Origin: Lottia gigantea
Taxonomy: Eukaryota > Mollusca > Gastropoda > Lottiidae
Direction of reading: 5' to 3'
DNA: 64,000 nucleotides
NCBI RefSeq assembly: GCF_000327385.1
Contig: NW_008710145.1
Coordinates: 1,206,915 to 1,270,914, forward strand
Positions 35,947 to 49,400 of this stretch are shown here, in pieces. The translations under genes were made by a program, and so were the position numbers. How positions within the stretch are numbered: position 1 is the first letter of the stretch; each line of letters begins with the position of its first letter. The notes beneath the pieces were generated by a model. That model was not told where the DNA came from. It did not search any database and saw nothing but the letters and a program-made list of their open reading frames with translations.

Positions 35947-38900
35947 ACTTAGTTAATTAACAAAATATAATTAGTGTTGATATTTATAACTACTGTTACC
36001 TTCTTACTGACTCATATACTTTCACTGACAGTATTTATAACACAATATAAACAGAGAGTCTAACACCCTGTACGTGGACAATAACAACTAAATCTTCATT
36101 TGAATAAAATAAAATGATTCACAAAGTAGTAGGCAGAATTACATCAGGATCTGTTTAAATAAAAACCACCCAAAATAAAAGATGTAACCACCAATCCCTG
36201 TTTGTCATCATTAATACTATTTTTTATTCTTTACATATACTATTTACTGTTGTACCTAGTTGTAAACATTGTCTACATCATAAAACAATCTAACTCAGCT
36301 ATTTCTACTCACTTCTGATTTATGATTGATGGAGCCTGATGGACATCACAGAAGGGAAACTAACTCTACTATGGATTAAAAACCTGTTTGTACTAAATAT
36401 TATTTTTGGTTTGGACAACATCCAAGCTATAGAAAGAAAGAACTATATTTTACAAGGATGGCAACTTAGGTTCCAAAAGGATCTCCTTCTTCCAGCTTGG
36501 CCAAACCTCTTGGCATTGTTCTTTCCTGAATTATCCGTGCTCATTTACAGCTGGGTCACACTGGACATCAATTAGTTTACATGTAAAGTTGTATAAACTT
36601 AAATGGATAACTAATGGGCCAAGAGCTAAAGAGAGTTTTTACCTGAGTAAGCTTATTATGAAGTACATGACATCTTTTAAGTAAAACCATGTTATAATTT
36701 AACCAATTTATCTATTATCACAGGAGGCCTTTAACATTTAACATCAATTTCACCTCTCACTAAAAAATAGGTCACTGAAATGCCAAACTGACACAGAAAT
36801 ACTAGGAACTCAACCAAAATAAAGACCATTCCACTGTGATTGGACAATTTGAATTCTCAGTTTAAATCTATTGCCCAACTAACTTCAGAAACCACCGAAT
36901 GTTTTTTATAATGAAATGTCAATATAGTAAAATATATGTGAAATGGTTGTTGTTTTAAAAGGTTAACACTAGAGTTAAATTTTCCCAAATATTTTTTATC
37001 AGGAGTTTAACTGGATTGTTTATTTGATTAGAAGAGATTGACAGATAGTCACGATGCCTTCATCAACTTGAATGGCTCAACGTTTGTTTTGTCAGTTTGA
37101 AAACAAAAAGGTTGGTGAATGGAGTAAAAATCACGTTGGATAAATGTAGTTAAGCCAATTCTACACAGATATTTTCAGCTTTTCCTGTTTGGGTTGATAA
37201 TTAAATATTGATCATAATTAATTACGTTAGATTATAACGAGGTAGTTAATTGGCTAAACAGACTATCAAGCCTTTTAGAGAAAGTTCCATATTCCATAAA
37301 GATATATTCATCAGCAGTATTATGATTCTCCTAGTATGCGAATAATCATTGAATAAATTAATATATTTTTAATGAGAATTTAAAAATATATAGTTAGGTT
37401 CAGAGTTTAAATTATGTTGTATGTCAGATAAGATTGATTCAGTCAACAGAAATCTCATCTTTTCTGAGAATCATTTACATTAACTTATATAGCTATTGTA
37501 TTATCAACAGATAAAGCTCAAAAGAGTTAACAAAATATCAGGATTATTTTGTGATAGTCAAAAAGCAATGCTGAAGTTTCTGAACACAATAATAATTCTT
37601 CATGGTAAGTCCATAACATGATGAGATAGAGAAAAGAATTTGAAAGCAATTTGTGACTTACCATCATGTTGAATACTATATCCTAGAGAAAATATAATCC
37701 AATAGTTTGACCAGTTATTGTTTTATCAACTGACATGTGTTGGTTTACAGTTAGTCAGTATACCATCCTGACATGTGAAAAGTTCACTATTTTATCATTA
37801 ATATAACATTTAATCATCACCAAATTACACCAATTTATGTCAACTTATGTAGTATTACTATCAAAATATTAAATATTACCACTTGAAGCTTAACATTAAC
37901 ACTTTAATACTGTCCTTTTACCCTCCTTCTCTATTCCCCCTACTCATATTACATCTTCAACTTTATCACCACTAGTTTCTGGTGTATACAATGACATGTG
38001 TGCTGCACTTGTTTAACAGTTTATAGTTGAAACCATCTGGTAAAGTCCTATATTGTACTAGAGATAGTCCACAGTCCCCCCAGTTCTAAATTTAATATCC
38101 ACTCCTCCTCTACTTCTATTGTCCATCGTTACTATGGTAACACTATGGTACTGTGGCTTTATCATTTTACTAATATTTTCTACTAAACTTGGACTTAACT
38201 AGTAATTGGCTTCAAGTCAACTCAATTCTTTTGTTTAAAATTGGCATCATCATCAGTCTTCTGTTCATTATAAATAGTAAAATGCAACAATTCTAATTAC
38301 TTTTTCTCTGAGAACATCCAAGAGGCCATCAATTTATTTAAAAATTAAAAGGACTTTTAAGGAAGTTAACAATATACTTTTATAAATTATGAATTTTTAA
38401 TAGATTAGTTCCTTGAATCAGTTCATTAAAAGGCAAACAATTTAAAACACAGTCTTCAATTTTCTTTCCATCAATTTTCTACTTAGAAAGCTTAAAAACA
38501 GATCAAAATCTCAAGAAGCCTTACATGAAACAATAGACTGTACAGACAATATTACTTTAAAACCCTTTGTCCTCTGATGTTAAGTTAATGGAGTGAAAAT
38601 CAATAGGGGTTCTGTTTTAATCAGGTTTTAAGAGGATATGTCCATAAAATCATTGCAGTTATTTCAAGGACTCGGAATGTCATATTACAATGCACAGACC
38701 TTGACAGCCCATGCTGTTAAATCAAAAAAAACAATCATACAAGTATCTAATTATTTTCAACAGCTGTTTTTCTTATTGTATTCATTGGTTATCACATAAT
38801 GTTGAATAAGCAGAGTACATTGACATCAAAATTATGAGCTTATGTTATTGTGTTTAACTTTACAGGAGAAATATTTATCATATAGATGTGTTAACCAGTC

Positions 38901-39149
38901 ATAAGCCAACCAAATATGTATGTGAATAATGTTACTAAAAATTAACGTTTTGATCTCATTCATTATATGATTCATAATTCTTTAATCTTAAAATGTAAAT
39001 TTATTAACAACTCTCGTATTGTTTATATGATATTAATTGTTTTGATACAAGGGAGACGTCGATGCAGTATTATCTATACAGTAGAAAATAGAAGAAGCGA
39101 ATCGTGTCCGCATCTGTACACTGTGTGTTCACTTGTTCTATTTTCTACT
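35947..39149. other. Spacer upstream of rhotekin first exon D
   Basis: No conserved gene seen. A possible 21-base exon at 37682-37662 on the minus strand is described under findings. A plus-strand open frame at 36339-36575 and a minus-strand frame near 38130 (MDNRSRGGVDIKFR, then stop) lack support. Otherwise AT-rich unique sequence. Confidence 0.45.
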
Positions 39150-41493
39150 TTATCGATAATCCTGTAAAGTAAGTAAAACAAGAGACTGTCACTAACTTTA
39201 CTAAATGTTTTTAGAAGTACTATATCAATCTATAGAAAGCATTTAATTTGTGGCAAACTGTTAAAAAAATCAATATCAACTTACATACTTAGAATTGACT
39301 TAGTCAACTGAAAGATATTTTCAATGAATTGTCACAAATTTCCAACAATAATACACCAATATAATAAGTTTAATGAAAATGAAGCAGTATTTTTTAGTTT
39401 TCTTGGACCAAGGTAAATAATTTTGTACAGATAAGATAAGTCACAATAGGCACGCTAGTTTTTGGGGTTTTTTTTAAAGGGTAAAGTCATTTTGATAGTC
39501 AAATGATATTAAGTGACTTTGATAGGGTTAGGTAGGGATGGCCATATGTTTTGTAATGCCCATTTTTGTACGGTCGAAGGGTGAATAGCCACGGCCTTCA
39601 AAAATTAAATTTTGATTGAAAACTGTTTAAAAATTTCTCATGAACTTGATCCTTATTTCAGTCGTAAACTGAAATGAATACCAATAATATATAGGTCCAT
39701 ATACAGTGATGTTGGTGTATAATAATATTAAACGAGGGTGAGTGGAAGGCTATGGTGTCATGTTGTTAACTATATGATTAACAGCATTCAAATCCAAAAC
39801 TATATTTTATGTATATGTTCATGTTGTTACTCATTGTGCAATCTTTCAACATTTTTACATTGTATCAAGCACCATTTTTACAGTGGAAACATTTTGTTAA
39901 TGTATTATTATAAGTTCAAAAGCGTATTCAAGAATGAATATCAGAAAAACTCTGACGAATAGGTGCCAGATATGATGTATGTGTGTAAGTTTCAAATAGA
40001 TCCAAAAAAACATTTTGTCACGGTACCGATATTAAAATTTCCAGAACATTATCTTTCAAGAGTTACACAAGTAAGCTGAAAATTGTATGCATACAAGACA
40101 TACGATTGATTTAAATAGATATTTAACCCTTGTTTTCCAAAACACTGTAATCAAATAAAGCCAAATATACTTACAGACTCCACTACTGTATAGAATCTTT
40201 GAGTTTCAGTTGATTTCACCTTTACTTTTTTCTTTGGCTTCGACACTTCATTTTCAGGAAGACTGGGCATGGTAAAAGTTGGTTTTGTTTTAGTCTTTGG
40301 AACAGCTTCTTTGGTTTTACAATTTGAACTCATTGACCTCAGGATAGAAAAATTGTCCATTTCTTTCAATGGCAATGAGTAGTCCTATAATCCAACAAAA
40401 AAAATCCAAATAAATACACAAAATTTCAAGTTCTTAAATTTCACCAGGGTATGTACATACAAAATTGATTTAATTCTATTAAGTTGTCACAACTACCAGA
40501 TATTTTATAATCATTGGTGTAAATTTTAAAGAAGTTGCGTAGATCGACAAATCCATATAAGATTTCATCAGTTTTACCTGTAATTTCTTCATTTTATGCT
40601 GATATAATTTGCTAGATAGACGCCTTCGTAATGTTCCACGTAAATTGTCTTGAACTTCTTTTTCTTCATTTTTACGTTTTCCTCTTTGAATAGTGCTGGT
40701 GGACTGAAAAAAAATTCAAACAATTTGGGAGATGAATTACTACTGTCAGGCAGTCAACTATTTCAATGACAGATATGGAATCTCATGACCATCTTCTTTA
40801 CACACAAATTTGTATCAGTCTTGATATCTTAATTTTCATATATAAGTGGTATGCAGATCCTCAGATTAATAGAAAGTGACTATTGTTACAGCAGTCTACT
40901 ATAACAAGAGATATGTGTAGTCTGTGGTAAAAGTAGAGAAGTATTGACACAGTTTTAAAGTTGTTAATGGCTCAACAAGATCTTCACATAGCCTGATACC
41001 GGCTTAGAGGCTTTGGTTTGGAAATTGGAATAGCTTGTGTAAGGCCAAGGGTAAACTTGTAAAAGAAAATAAAGTCTTAACTTTATCATTCCTGTGCTGA
41101 GTCGTAAATGTGCTTAATGAATAAGTAGATTCTCACGAAAAATTCACTTTATAAAATCACTTTTGTATGAATTGAAATATCAACTTCAAAATATCAATAG
41201 TAATAGCTGTCTTGTAGATTTTCCTTAAATAAAATGGTCCAAACCAGGACTAAAATTCAACCATTCCTTCACTTTGTTTTGGAATGTTTCTTAATTGACT
41301 TAATTCCGTTTTCAAACAGACTTACAAATTTCGGTTTTGATGAGTTACGGATTTGGCTGCCATGAATAGTTTGTCGCCTTCTCTTTGAAGTAGCTGGTGC
41401 AAGGAAACTGCAACCCTCAACCGTAAAACTCAAATCACCATCATCCATATCAGATTGAACTTCCCGCTTCCGTTTACGATTGTAGGAAGCCAT
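39150..41493 (-). CDS. Lysine/arginine-rich protein, unknown; own gene or long rhotekin 5' start
   Basis: Three exons are well defined: 41493-41326, 40703-40578 and 40384-40175. All are phase 0 with good AG/GT borders, giving 168 codons. The protein starts MASYNRKRKREVQSDMDDGD and has further basic clusters (TSKRRRQTIHG, RGKRKNEEKE, RGTLRRRLSSKLYQHKMKKL, KPKKKVKVK), so a nuclear protein is likely. No domain recognised. Two continuations fit. An acceptor at 39161 (TTTACTTACTTTACAG) would add Asp-Tyr-Arg and a TAA at 39152-39150, making a 171-residue protein with an AATAAA near 39000 on this strand. Alternatively, the phase-0 donor at 40175 could splice to the phase-0 rhotekin acceptor at 17907. 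The 41493 ATG faces the FBXO41 gene across about 2 kb. Confidence 0.7.
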
Positions 41494-43468
41494 CTTTATT
41501 TACAAAGTATCGTAACGGATAAAAGTAGAACTAGTCACAATCATTAGGGTGAAATCATAATATGACACTATAGGACAGCTGTATGACAATCAAGACTACA
41601 TTATTTGACCCAGATAATCAATGAAGCGTTAGCTAAATATAGCGACGTCTAGCGGCAGGTGCTCTTTTTTTAAAAATACGATTGAGGGGAGGTAACTATA
41701 TTTAACTTTTACAGACCGAAAATAAATTAGCCTACATAGGTCAGAGCCGTATATAGAGAGGTCAGATACGGCTCTGACATAGGTAATCTCATATGAATGT
41801 AAGAACCGTAAATTTTGTCGGAAATTCATTGTAGATTCCGAGATTTTTATTTGATATCATTAGAAATTAACAACATAAGACAAAATATGAAACCATGAAT
41901 TTTTATCTTTTTAGATACTTTTCTTATTTGAATTTCTTATTTCTTATCATAATCATTCAATTGAAAATTGTCTATTTAGAACTGTTATCTATTCACATGG
42001 AACTTTCGTTTTTAAAATTCCCTCATTCAGATATAATAGGCCTACTTAAAACTGCTGTGACTATTCTAAAACTTTTCTCCCCTGTAATAAAAAAATGGAC
42101 TAATCCATACTGCCAGCTGGCACCATATATATATTGTATATTATATTATATTGACTAACGGTAAACTTTAGATTGTTTATTCATAAATTATAAGTTTTTG
42201 AATTGAGGATCTAGAACTATATCGGTAAATTACACTTTCTCTTTCATCTAGTTGATTATTCTATTTAGCTTATAGGCCTACCAACTAATTGAATCCATAA
42301 AGTTACTGATGATATATGCCAACTGGATACTTTTAAATTCATATCTAACTGTGGAAATAAGATGACTCTATACAGTGTTATAAGGTTATAATGTGCATGT
42401 AATGTAAAATTCCACCTTCGAACTATGGCATATTTTAGTGTTGTCAGTGATGAATCATTTAATGGCTTGACTTTAAAACCTAAAATATTTATATTGTAGG
42501 GTATTAAATAGGAATGCTTAGGCTACACTTGTAAAGTTGCTAAAAAATTTAAAAGAACATGAGGATTCAAGAAAGAAGTTACAAATAAATTTTGCACTTT
42601 TGGATTTTTGCATAGAAATATGGCATAATTTCATTAAAATGGGTGTAATGACAAGTTTTTTTTATCAATAAGGGTATGTTATTATATTTATATACATTGC
42701 ACCATTTAAACCTGAATATTTCAGCAGTATTCTATAGGTATTACTTATGTTAAGTAATTATTTTTTTTTAACTGATGATAACAATGTAAATTTTTTAAAT
42801 GTTGTGTAGGCCTACTCTACTATAAAATGGGATTTGTTATTTAATGTGTACCCTTTAATGTTGCTAAAGGATTATTGCTTATGTTGGTATATATAAAGTT
42901 AATTTAGGATATAATAAGTTTTGACTATAAAGAAGGAAGTGTAAAGAAATACATATTGATTAAGATAGAATGAATCAGATAGCCTACATGTTTAAGTATT
43001 TATAATAAAACAGATGGTCTAACTCTCAGCTGATTAATATATTAATTATTTAACAATTACATATTGTATACAATCTAATTAAACACTTGGAATACAATAG
43101 AAGATCTCAGATTGTATTACTATGGAGATTGGAGTAGCAATGAATATCTCAGTGATAAAAAATATTTCATCAGAACATAATCTGTGAATCAGATTTTGAA
43201 TTAGCTTATAAGGTGGAAGTTTTACTGTTGGACAAGATATTTTTCTAGCTGTAGATTATTTCTAAAACTGTTCACTTTAGTACTTTTGTAAATTTTTACA
43301 TTTTGCTCTAAATTTTGGATCTATAAATTATGATTTGTGTGAAAATTCTCTTAACAATGTTAAATTGGAAAGCTGTTCATTTTTTCAATATATATTTTCC
43401 TACAGTGTTCATTATCTCTATTTAGATTGAAGTCAATCAAGTGATAACACACATACCAATAGACCAAG
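41494..43468. other. Divergent intergenic region (promoter side of FBXO41 and of the basic-protein gene)
   Basis: About 2 kb between two head-to-head start codons. No exon or repeat recognised; a short repeated phrase AGAGCCGTAT/ATACGGCTCT near 41744-41777 forms a small hairpin. A shared promoter is possible, but no motif that I would defend is visible. The FBXO41 leader just before 43469 ends TAGACCAAGATGAG. Confidence 0.4.
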
Positions 43469-46400
43469 ATGAGTGATTTTAGGACCAATGTAATGAATCT
43501 TCCATATAGATGCCCCAAGTGTGAAAGTAGACATTTCCCTACTTTATATCAGTTGAGATCACATTTAGAATCGGAACATCAGTTTGTGAACAGGAAGAGA
43601 GAAAGAGTAAATATTTTGGATTATGATATGAGAAAACTGAAACCTCCTCCAGGGCCATTTTTAGATCCCAGTGTTCAGCAATTTTTAGATGAAAATAAAA
43701 GATTGGAAAAAGAGCTTGAGGATTTAAAACAGGCGGAGAAAGTGAATCGTGTGATGCGTAGAAAACAACGTCCAGTTGATAATAGTGATAATCATAGTGT
43801 TGGATCAAATTTTAGTAGGACTTTTCAAATAACAGATGACAGTGATCCTAGTATAATTGATGATTTTAGACTCAGTGATGCAGGGTTTTCAGTGGGACCA
43901 CTTAAAGATCAATATCTTACTGCAGCTGTGGATAGTCTAAGTCATGAGGTAGAACAGTCACGTGATAAACAATGGAGAGCAGCTGATGCTCTGTATCAAT
44001 CTAAGGATGTATTAGGAGATATTGAAAAGGCTTCAGAAATAAGAAACAAGGATCAAAATCAAATTCTGACTGTCCTTGATAAAACTTTAAAACATAGATC
44101 TCATGAACTTGAAAAAGCATATAAAGATATTGGAATGTTACGTGAAGAAAGGAAAGTTTTGTTAGGTCAAATGGAAAATATGTTGAGCCATCGGAGACCT
44201 CCTGATATTGTGGATGACACATCTTCGTTACATGATCAATCAACCAATCAAGATCTGAGGAGAAGAGATTCTCAAAATTCTGCTTCTGAAAGTGTTCTTC
44301 CAAAGTCAATCCTTAAACACAACTTTGTGGATAACAGAAGAGGGAATAGTGTTTTTGATAGAAATAGTATCTATGAAGAACCAGTAAAACTTAGTGATTC
44401 AGTCAGTATAAAATCAACTGTTGGCAATCAAAATGAAGTGATAAATCAGATTCCATTAACTTCTCATCCTGTTCATCAAACTATTCAAAGTAATCCAACT
44501 ATTGCTGCTTCATCTTCATCATTAAACCATTCTACTCCTTCAACAAGTAGTGGAGCTCTATCCAATGGTGTATATTCACCTAGTGTTCCTATTCAAACTG
44601 TTGCAAGTGATCACATTGCACATTTGAATGAGAGTTCACATAACATTCAAGCTCCCAATCCTGAACAACAGCTGCATGGCAACATGCTATCTAATCATGG
44701 TGTGGGTCAGTTTCAGAAACCAATGCTGTTGATTCCACGAGATTCTCTCAGATACAATCCAACTCAGCAAATGCCATCAAGTCCTCTAAATACTTTAACA
44801 CAGGATCATCTTCAGCAACCTTTATCTTATAACCCCGGAATCCAGAACTCTCATCCTCCAGAATATACCCAACATCACTTTATGGCTGAGAATTCTATCT
44901 ATTATGCCCAAAACAGCCATCTTCCACAAAATTTTAATCAAGCTGCTAATCCTATGGTTAGCAATCAATCTAATGTGATTCCTTACCAGCAACTCTATCA
45001 ACATCCCTATACTAATAATGTTCATGAAAACACCATTCTACATACAGAACCAAATAATGCTGTAATTCAGCCTCACACAATGAACCAACTTGCTGATCCT
45101 AGGATATACCATTCCCATTATTCACAACCTAATGGAACATTGAGATACCCCTCAGAGCAACCTCTGTCTTCTATGAACCAACCAATTACACAATATGATA
45201 ACTTAACTACCGTTAGCAGACCTCCAGAAGCTTTGAGATATCCTTCAGAGCAACCTTTGGCTCCTGTCAACCAACAAATTACCCAGGTTGCTAACTCAGC
45301 TCCAATCAGACCTTCAGAAGCTTTAAGATACTCTTCAGAGCAACATCTTGCATCTGTCAGTCAACCAATTACCCAGCATAACAGCTCAGTCCAAACAATA
45401 CCCTCAGAAGTTTTTGGGTATTCTGCAGAGCAACCTCAGGCTTCTGTCAGCCAACCAAGTGCTCAGTATGAGAAGACATCTCAATTACCACATGAACAAT
45501 TCAATCAACCACCACATCATCATGAAAGTCAACAAAAGAACAGAAAACCCATACCTGTGACACCTCCACTAAGAGACAACTCACCTGAACCTCAGACTGC
45601 TCCTAGAAGACTTCAGTCTAAAAATAATGAAAGCCATGAGCCAATGGTTGGTCTTTTTAAACAAAAAATAGCATCCCAAGAAGAAGAAATCCAGAAGATC
45701 ACTTCTCATTTATCTAAACTAAGAACCACTGCCAGTAAAGAAATAAAAACCAAAGACTGTCAGTTAGTGTCAGCGTTAAGAAGATCAGAAAAATTAGAAG
45801 AAGATCGTCAAATATTGTTGTTAGAAATGGAGGATCTGCTCTCGAAAGCTGGTCTGGATAATGAAAAACTTCGAGGTGATCTACAGCTTAAAGAAAAAGA
45901 ACTGAAATATCTCAATTCTAAATTAGATCAAACTAAAAACAGTCAAGCTCAGCTGGTTTCAGAAACTTTTGATCTTTACAAAGATGCAGAAAATAATATT
46001 GAAACTTTGAAAGAAAAGCTCAGATTGAAAGAACAAGAATTGATGTTGTCAAAATCAAAAATTGATTCAATTCAGTTAGCTCATGATAAAGTTTTAGAGG
46101 AAAATAAAAGAGTGGCAGTAGAAGCACAGAAATCTGGAAATACCTTGAAGACCTTACTAGATGGAAAGAGTAAAGAGATTAATGTGGTTCATAATGAATT
46201 AATGAATGTAAAAAGTAAAGAAGAAATGTTAACTCATGAGAAGGCTGATTTGGAAGAAAAGATACAGGAGAGTGAGAGAACACAGAAGAGATTGAATGGA
46301 GAAATGAGAGATAAAGAGGATGAGTTATCAGATACAAAAAGGTAGTTATTTTATATTGATAGTTGACCATATCTGTCACACTCATTCATTCATATATTTT

Positions 46401-49400
46401 TCTTGAGACAGAGGAGATCTCTGAGATGTAATAAATATCCTACTCAGTTTTAAGATGAGAATTACACGATTCCTTTTATTCTATTCTATTGACCTTGATG
46501 AGTTGATATCTCAATTATCATTCAATGGAAGCCAGTCAAGCAGCATCATCTAGTAATATTTAAAATCCTACGCTTCTTATATAAAAGAAAAGTGGACTAA
46601 AATGTCAAGTCTCTTTGCATCATTTGCTCTTCAGGCACAAGTTTTGACATGACCAACTCATGGTGCATATTTTACCTACTAAAAATACTAAAAAAAAAGT
46701 TTGTTTGAATAAAAGTAGTATTGTTAATATTGGGGAAATATGATAATATATGAGTAATAGAGAGTATAACACCTGTGTATATAGATATTATTGATTATTT
46801 TACCATTGTTATACTCAATATATACACTCTAATCTTTTTAATCTTAGTTTTATTACTTTTATGTACTTCAAAATTTAAATTAAAAACGTGTCGAATGGTA
46901 GGTAAATGGAATTCAAGATTAGTTAGATAACAAAGAAATAAAACATTTTGAAATATTACAAACTTTATTTTATTGTTGTAATTTTTTTTTCGTCTTGGTT
47001 TAACAATTTGGAAGTCTTCCAATCCCTTGATCCAATATGTGTATTAAGGGTATGCTCATCCTACAAGCATTTTTTTGTTAACTTCTTTGAATGTGAACCA
47101 ATGAAGGTCAATGATTCGACCCCTGCAATTCAAAACTAGATATATTATCCTGATGAAGATATTGTATTCAAAACATGTTTTGTCAGCATGAGATGAGCTC
47201 TAGCCAATTAGCATGAAGTATTTTAGTTGTTAATTTGTCCTATCTTAATTTGTATTGTAGTTGAACATCCCATCATATTTTATTTAAATAACAGGGAACT
47301 AGAGCAAGTGAAGAATTATTTAAAATCAACAGCAGCTAAAGAGAAGGTAGCAAGAGGAGAACTTGAAGAATTTATAGAGAAACTATTAGAAAGAGCAGAA
47401 AAAGCTGAAAATCAGATTAAAACATTAAAAACTAAACTTTCTGAAGAAGAACAGTTGAGAAAATCTTTACAGGTTTGAACAATTTGGACATTTATACCAA
47501 CCTACCATTGCAAACTATTAGATTGTGGCAAATCAGCTCATACCATTATTTTTTGGCGAGTTCTCTCTTCAGTTTTATTTAGAGCTGGTAAATGTGTCTT
47601 ATTTTATAAATATTACTAGGATGGGTTAGAGTGAAGATGTATTGCACCTCATTGTCAAGCAGCAGAAAATTCAAGTGGTTCTTGCTGTGATACTGCAGAT
47701 TTTCTTCTACATTATTTTTTAAATCTACCTGGTATTTGTTATAAAAGTTTTGTTCATATTTTATATAGGATGCTGAAGATGAAGCTAGTAGATCACTGCA
47801 AGAGTTAGCATCTGCACAAGTCAAAAGGTTGGTGTATTGTTTTTTCATGTTTTGTTTTTTTCCCGTTTGCTTTAAGAGATCATTATTATCGTTGTCTTCC
47901 TCTCAAAAGTCAGATAAACTGTGTACAAATTCATGAGTAAATGTCAACTCTACTTTCTTTAAATGGTTTTGGCATGTAATTTGACCTTTCCATTTTCAGT
48001 AAAGCATCAAGAAGAACCTCACAGTCTAAAGATAGAAAAAAATCTAGTAAGAGAAGTAAAGAGTCAAGCAAACATCAGGATAAAAGTAGGAGAGATAGAT
48101 CTAGATATTATCGAAGTGATTCATATTCAGATGATGACCAAGATGATAGATCAAAACAGTCAGACAGATCTTCTTCACATTCTCGTAAACGATCACCTAA
48201 ACCAGTCCGGCAATCACCAACCCCAACCTCCAGTGGTCACTCCACTACAGACAAACACAGACACCATGGTGAAGTTAGTCACAAATCTCAATCTCCCCCA
48301 AGACAGTTACATTTCAAACCTATTCGCTTGCATGAAGGAAGTACAGTTCCTCTAGCTTCTACAGAGGGCATAAATGACATTGACAATTTTGAAAGAAATA
48401 GTAAAAAGGTTGCTCACACACCACATTCTGCAAAGGCTATGAACTCTTCAGTTTCTAGACAACATAATATACAACCCCAGTCTTCAACAACTGATAATAA
48501 CACACACCCCGATCCTACTCATTCCCACCAACCAACTTCTCTTCCAAACACTCCAGTTCATTATAACAATATACATCAACCCCAACACGCTTCCTTACCT
48601 AATACACCCTCACATGATAGAGCTAGACTGGGAGACTCTGTCTCACGCTTCCCACAGAGCAACATTGGTTCAAATATCCCTCAGCATTCAACACACAGAC
48701 CATTACACGCTGAAGTCATTCCAAACAATACATTGTCTTTACAGAATGCACTATTATCAGGAGAAGCCCATCCTGTATTGAATGATAATTACAGACACCC
48801 ATACATGCCACACCCACCAAATGACATCAACAATCCACCAAATGCGACCATTGGCTATGGTACCATACCACACACGACAAAAACACACCAATATACTCAA
48901 CAAAATCAGCATCAAGCAACACATGGCACAAAACCAGATTTACATGCTCGGCCCAATGACCTGTCACACCCTGTTCCCACTAACACAGACTTTCTGAAAC
49001 CTCAAAAAGAACTAAATGATACCATCCAGACACTAGAAGATCTGACTTTAAGAGGTATTATTACTCCAGAAGAACAAACGGCCATCTTATCAAGCAGACT
49101 ACATAAAGCTTTACTACAACAACAATTACTAGCAGGTGGTAAGCTTGGTAATGAGTTAAATAATCAGGAACTGGACAGTGATATGGATAGCGTTGATGCT
49201 CTAATTGAAAAGAACATTGTCCCTAAAAAATCAAAGGTAAATAATTTCTTCATCTAATCTTATGATATTCAGTGTAAATTTATTTAGATATTGGGAGGTT
49301 GTTATAAAAAATTTCAAGGATACTTTGAGTCTGGTTGAAGTGTGTTACCTCCCAGTAACAGTATTTGAATTTAACCTTGATTATTTTCCAAAACGTTTAA

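Noticed and set aside
36339-36575. Plus-strand 78-codon frame (MDITEGKLTLLWIKNLFVLN on).
   Set aside because: No similarity recognised, no splice context, and it opposes the strand of the surrounding gene territory.
38070-38150. Minus-strand peptide MDNRSRGGVDIKFR followed by more residues and a stop.
   Set aside because: Too short, with no convincing donor or acceptor; may be untranslated leader or chance.
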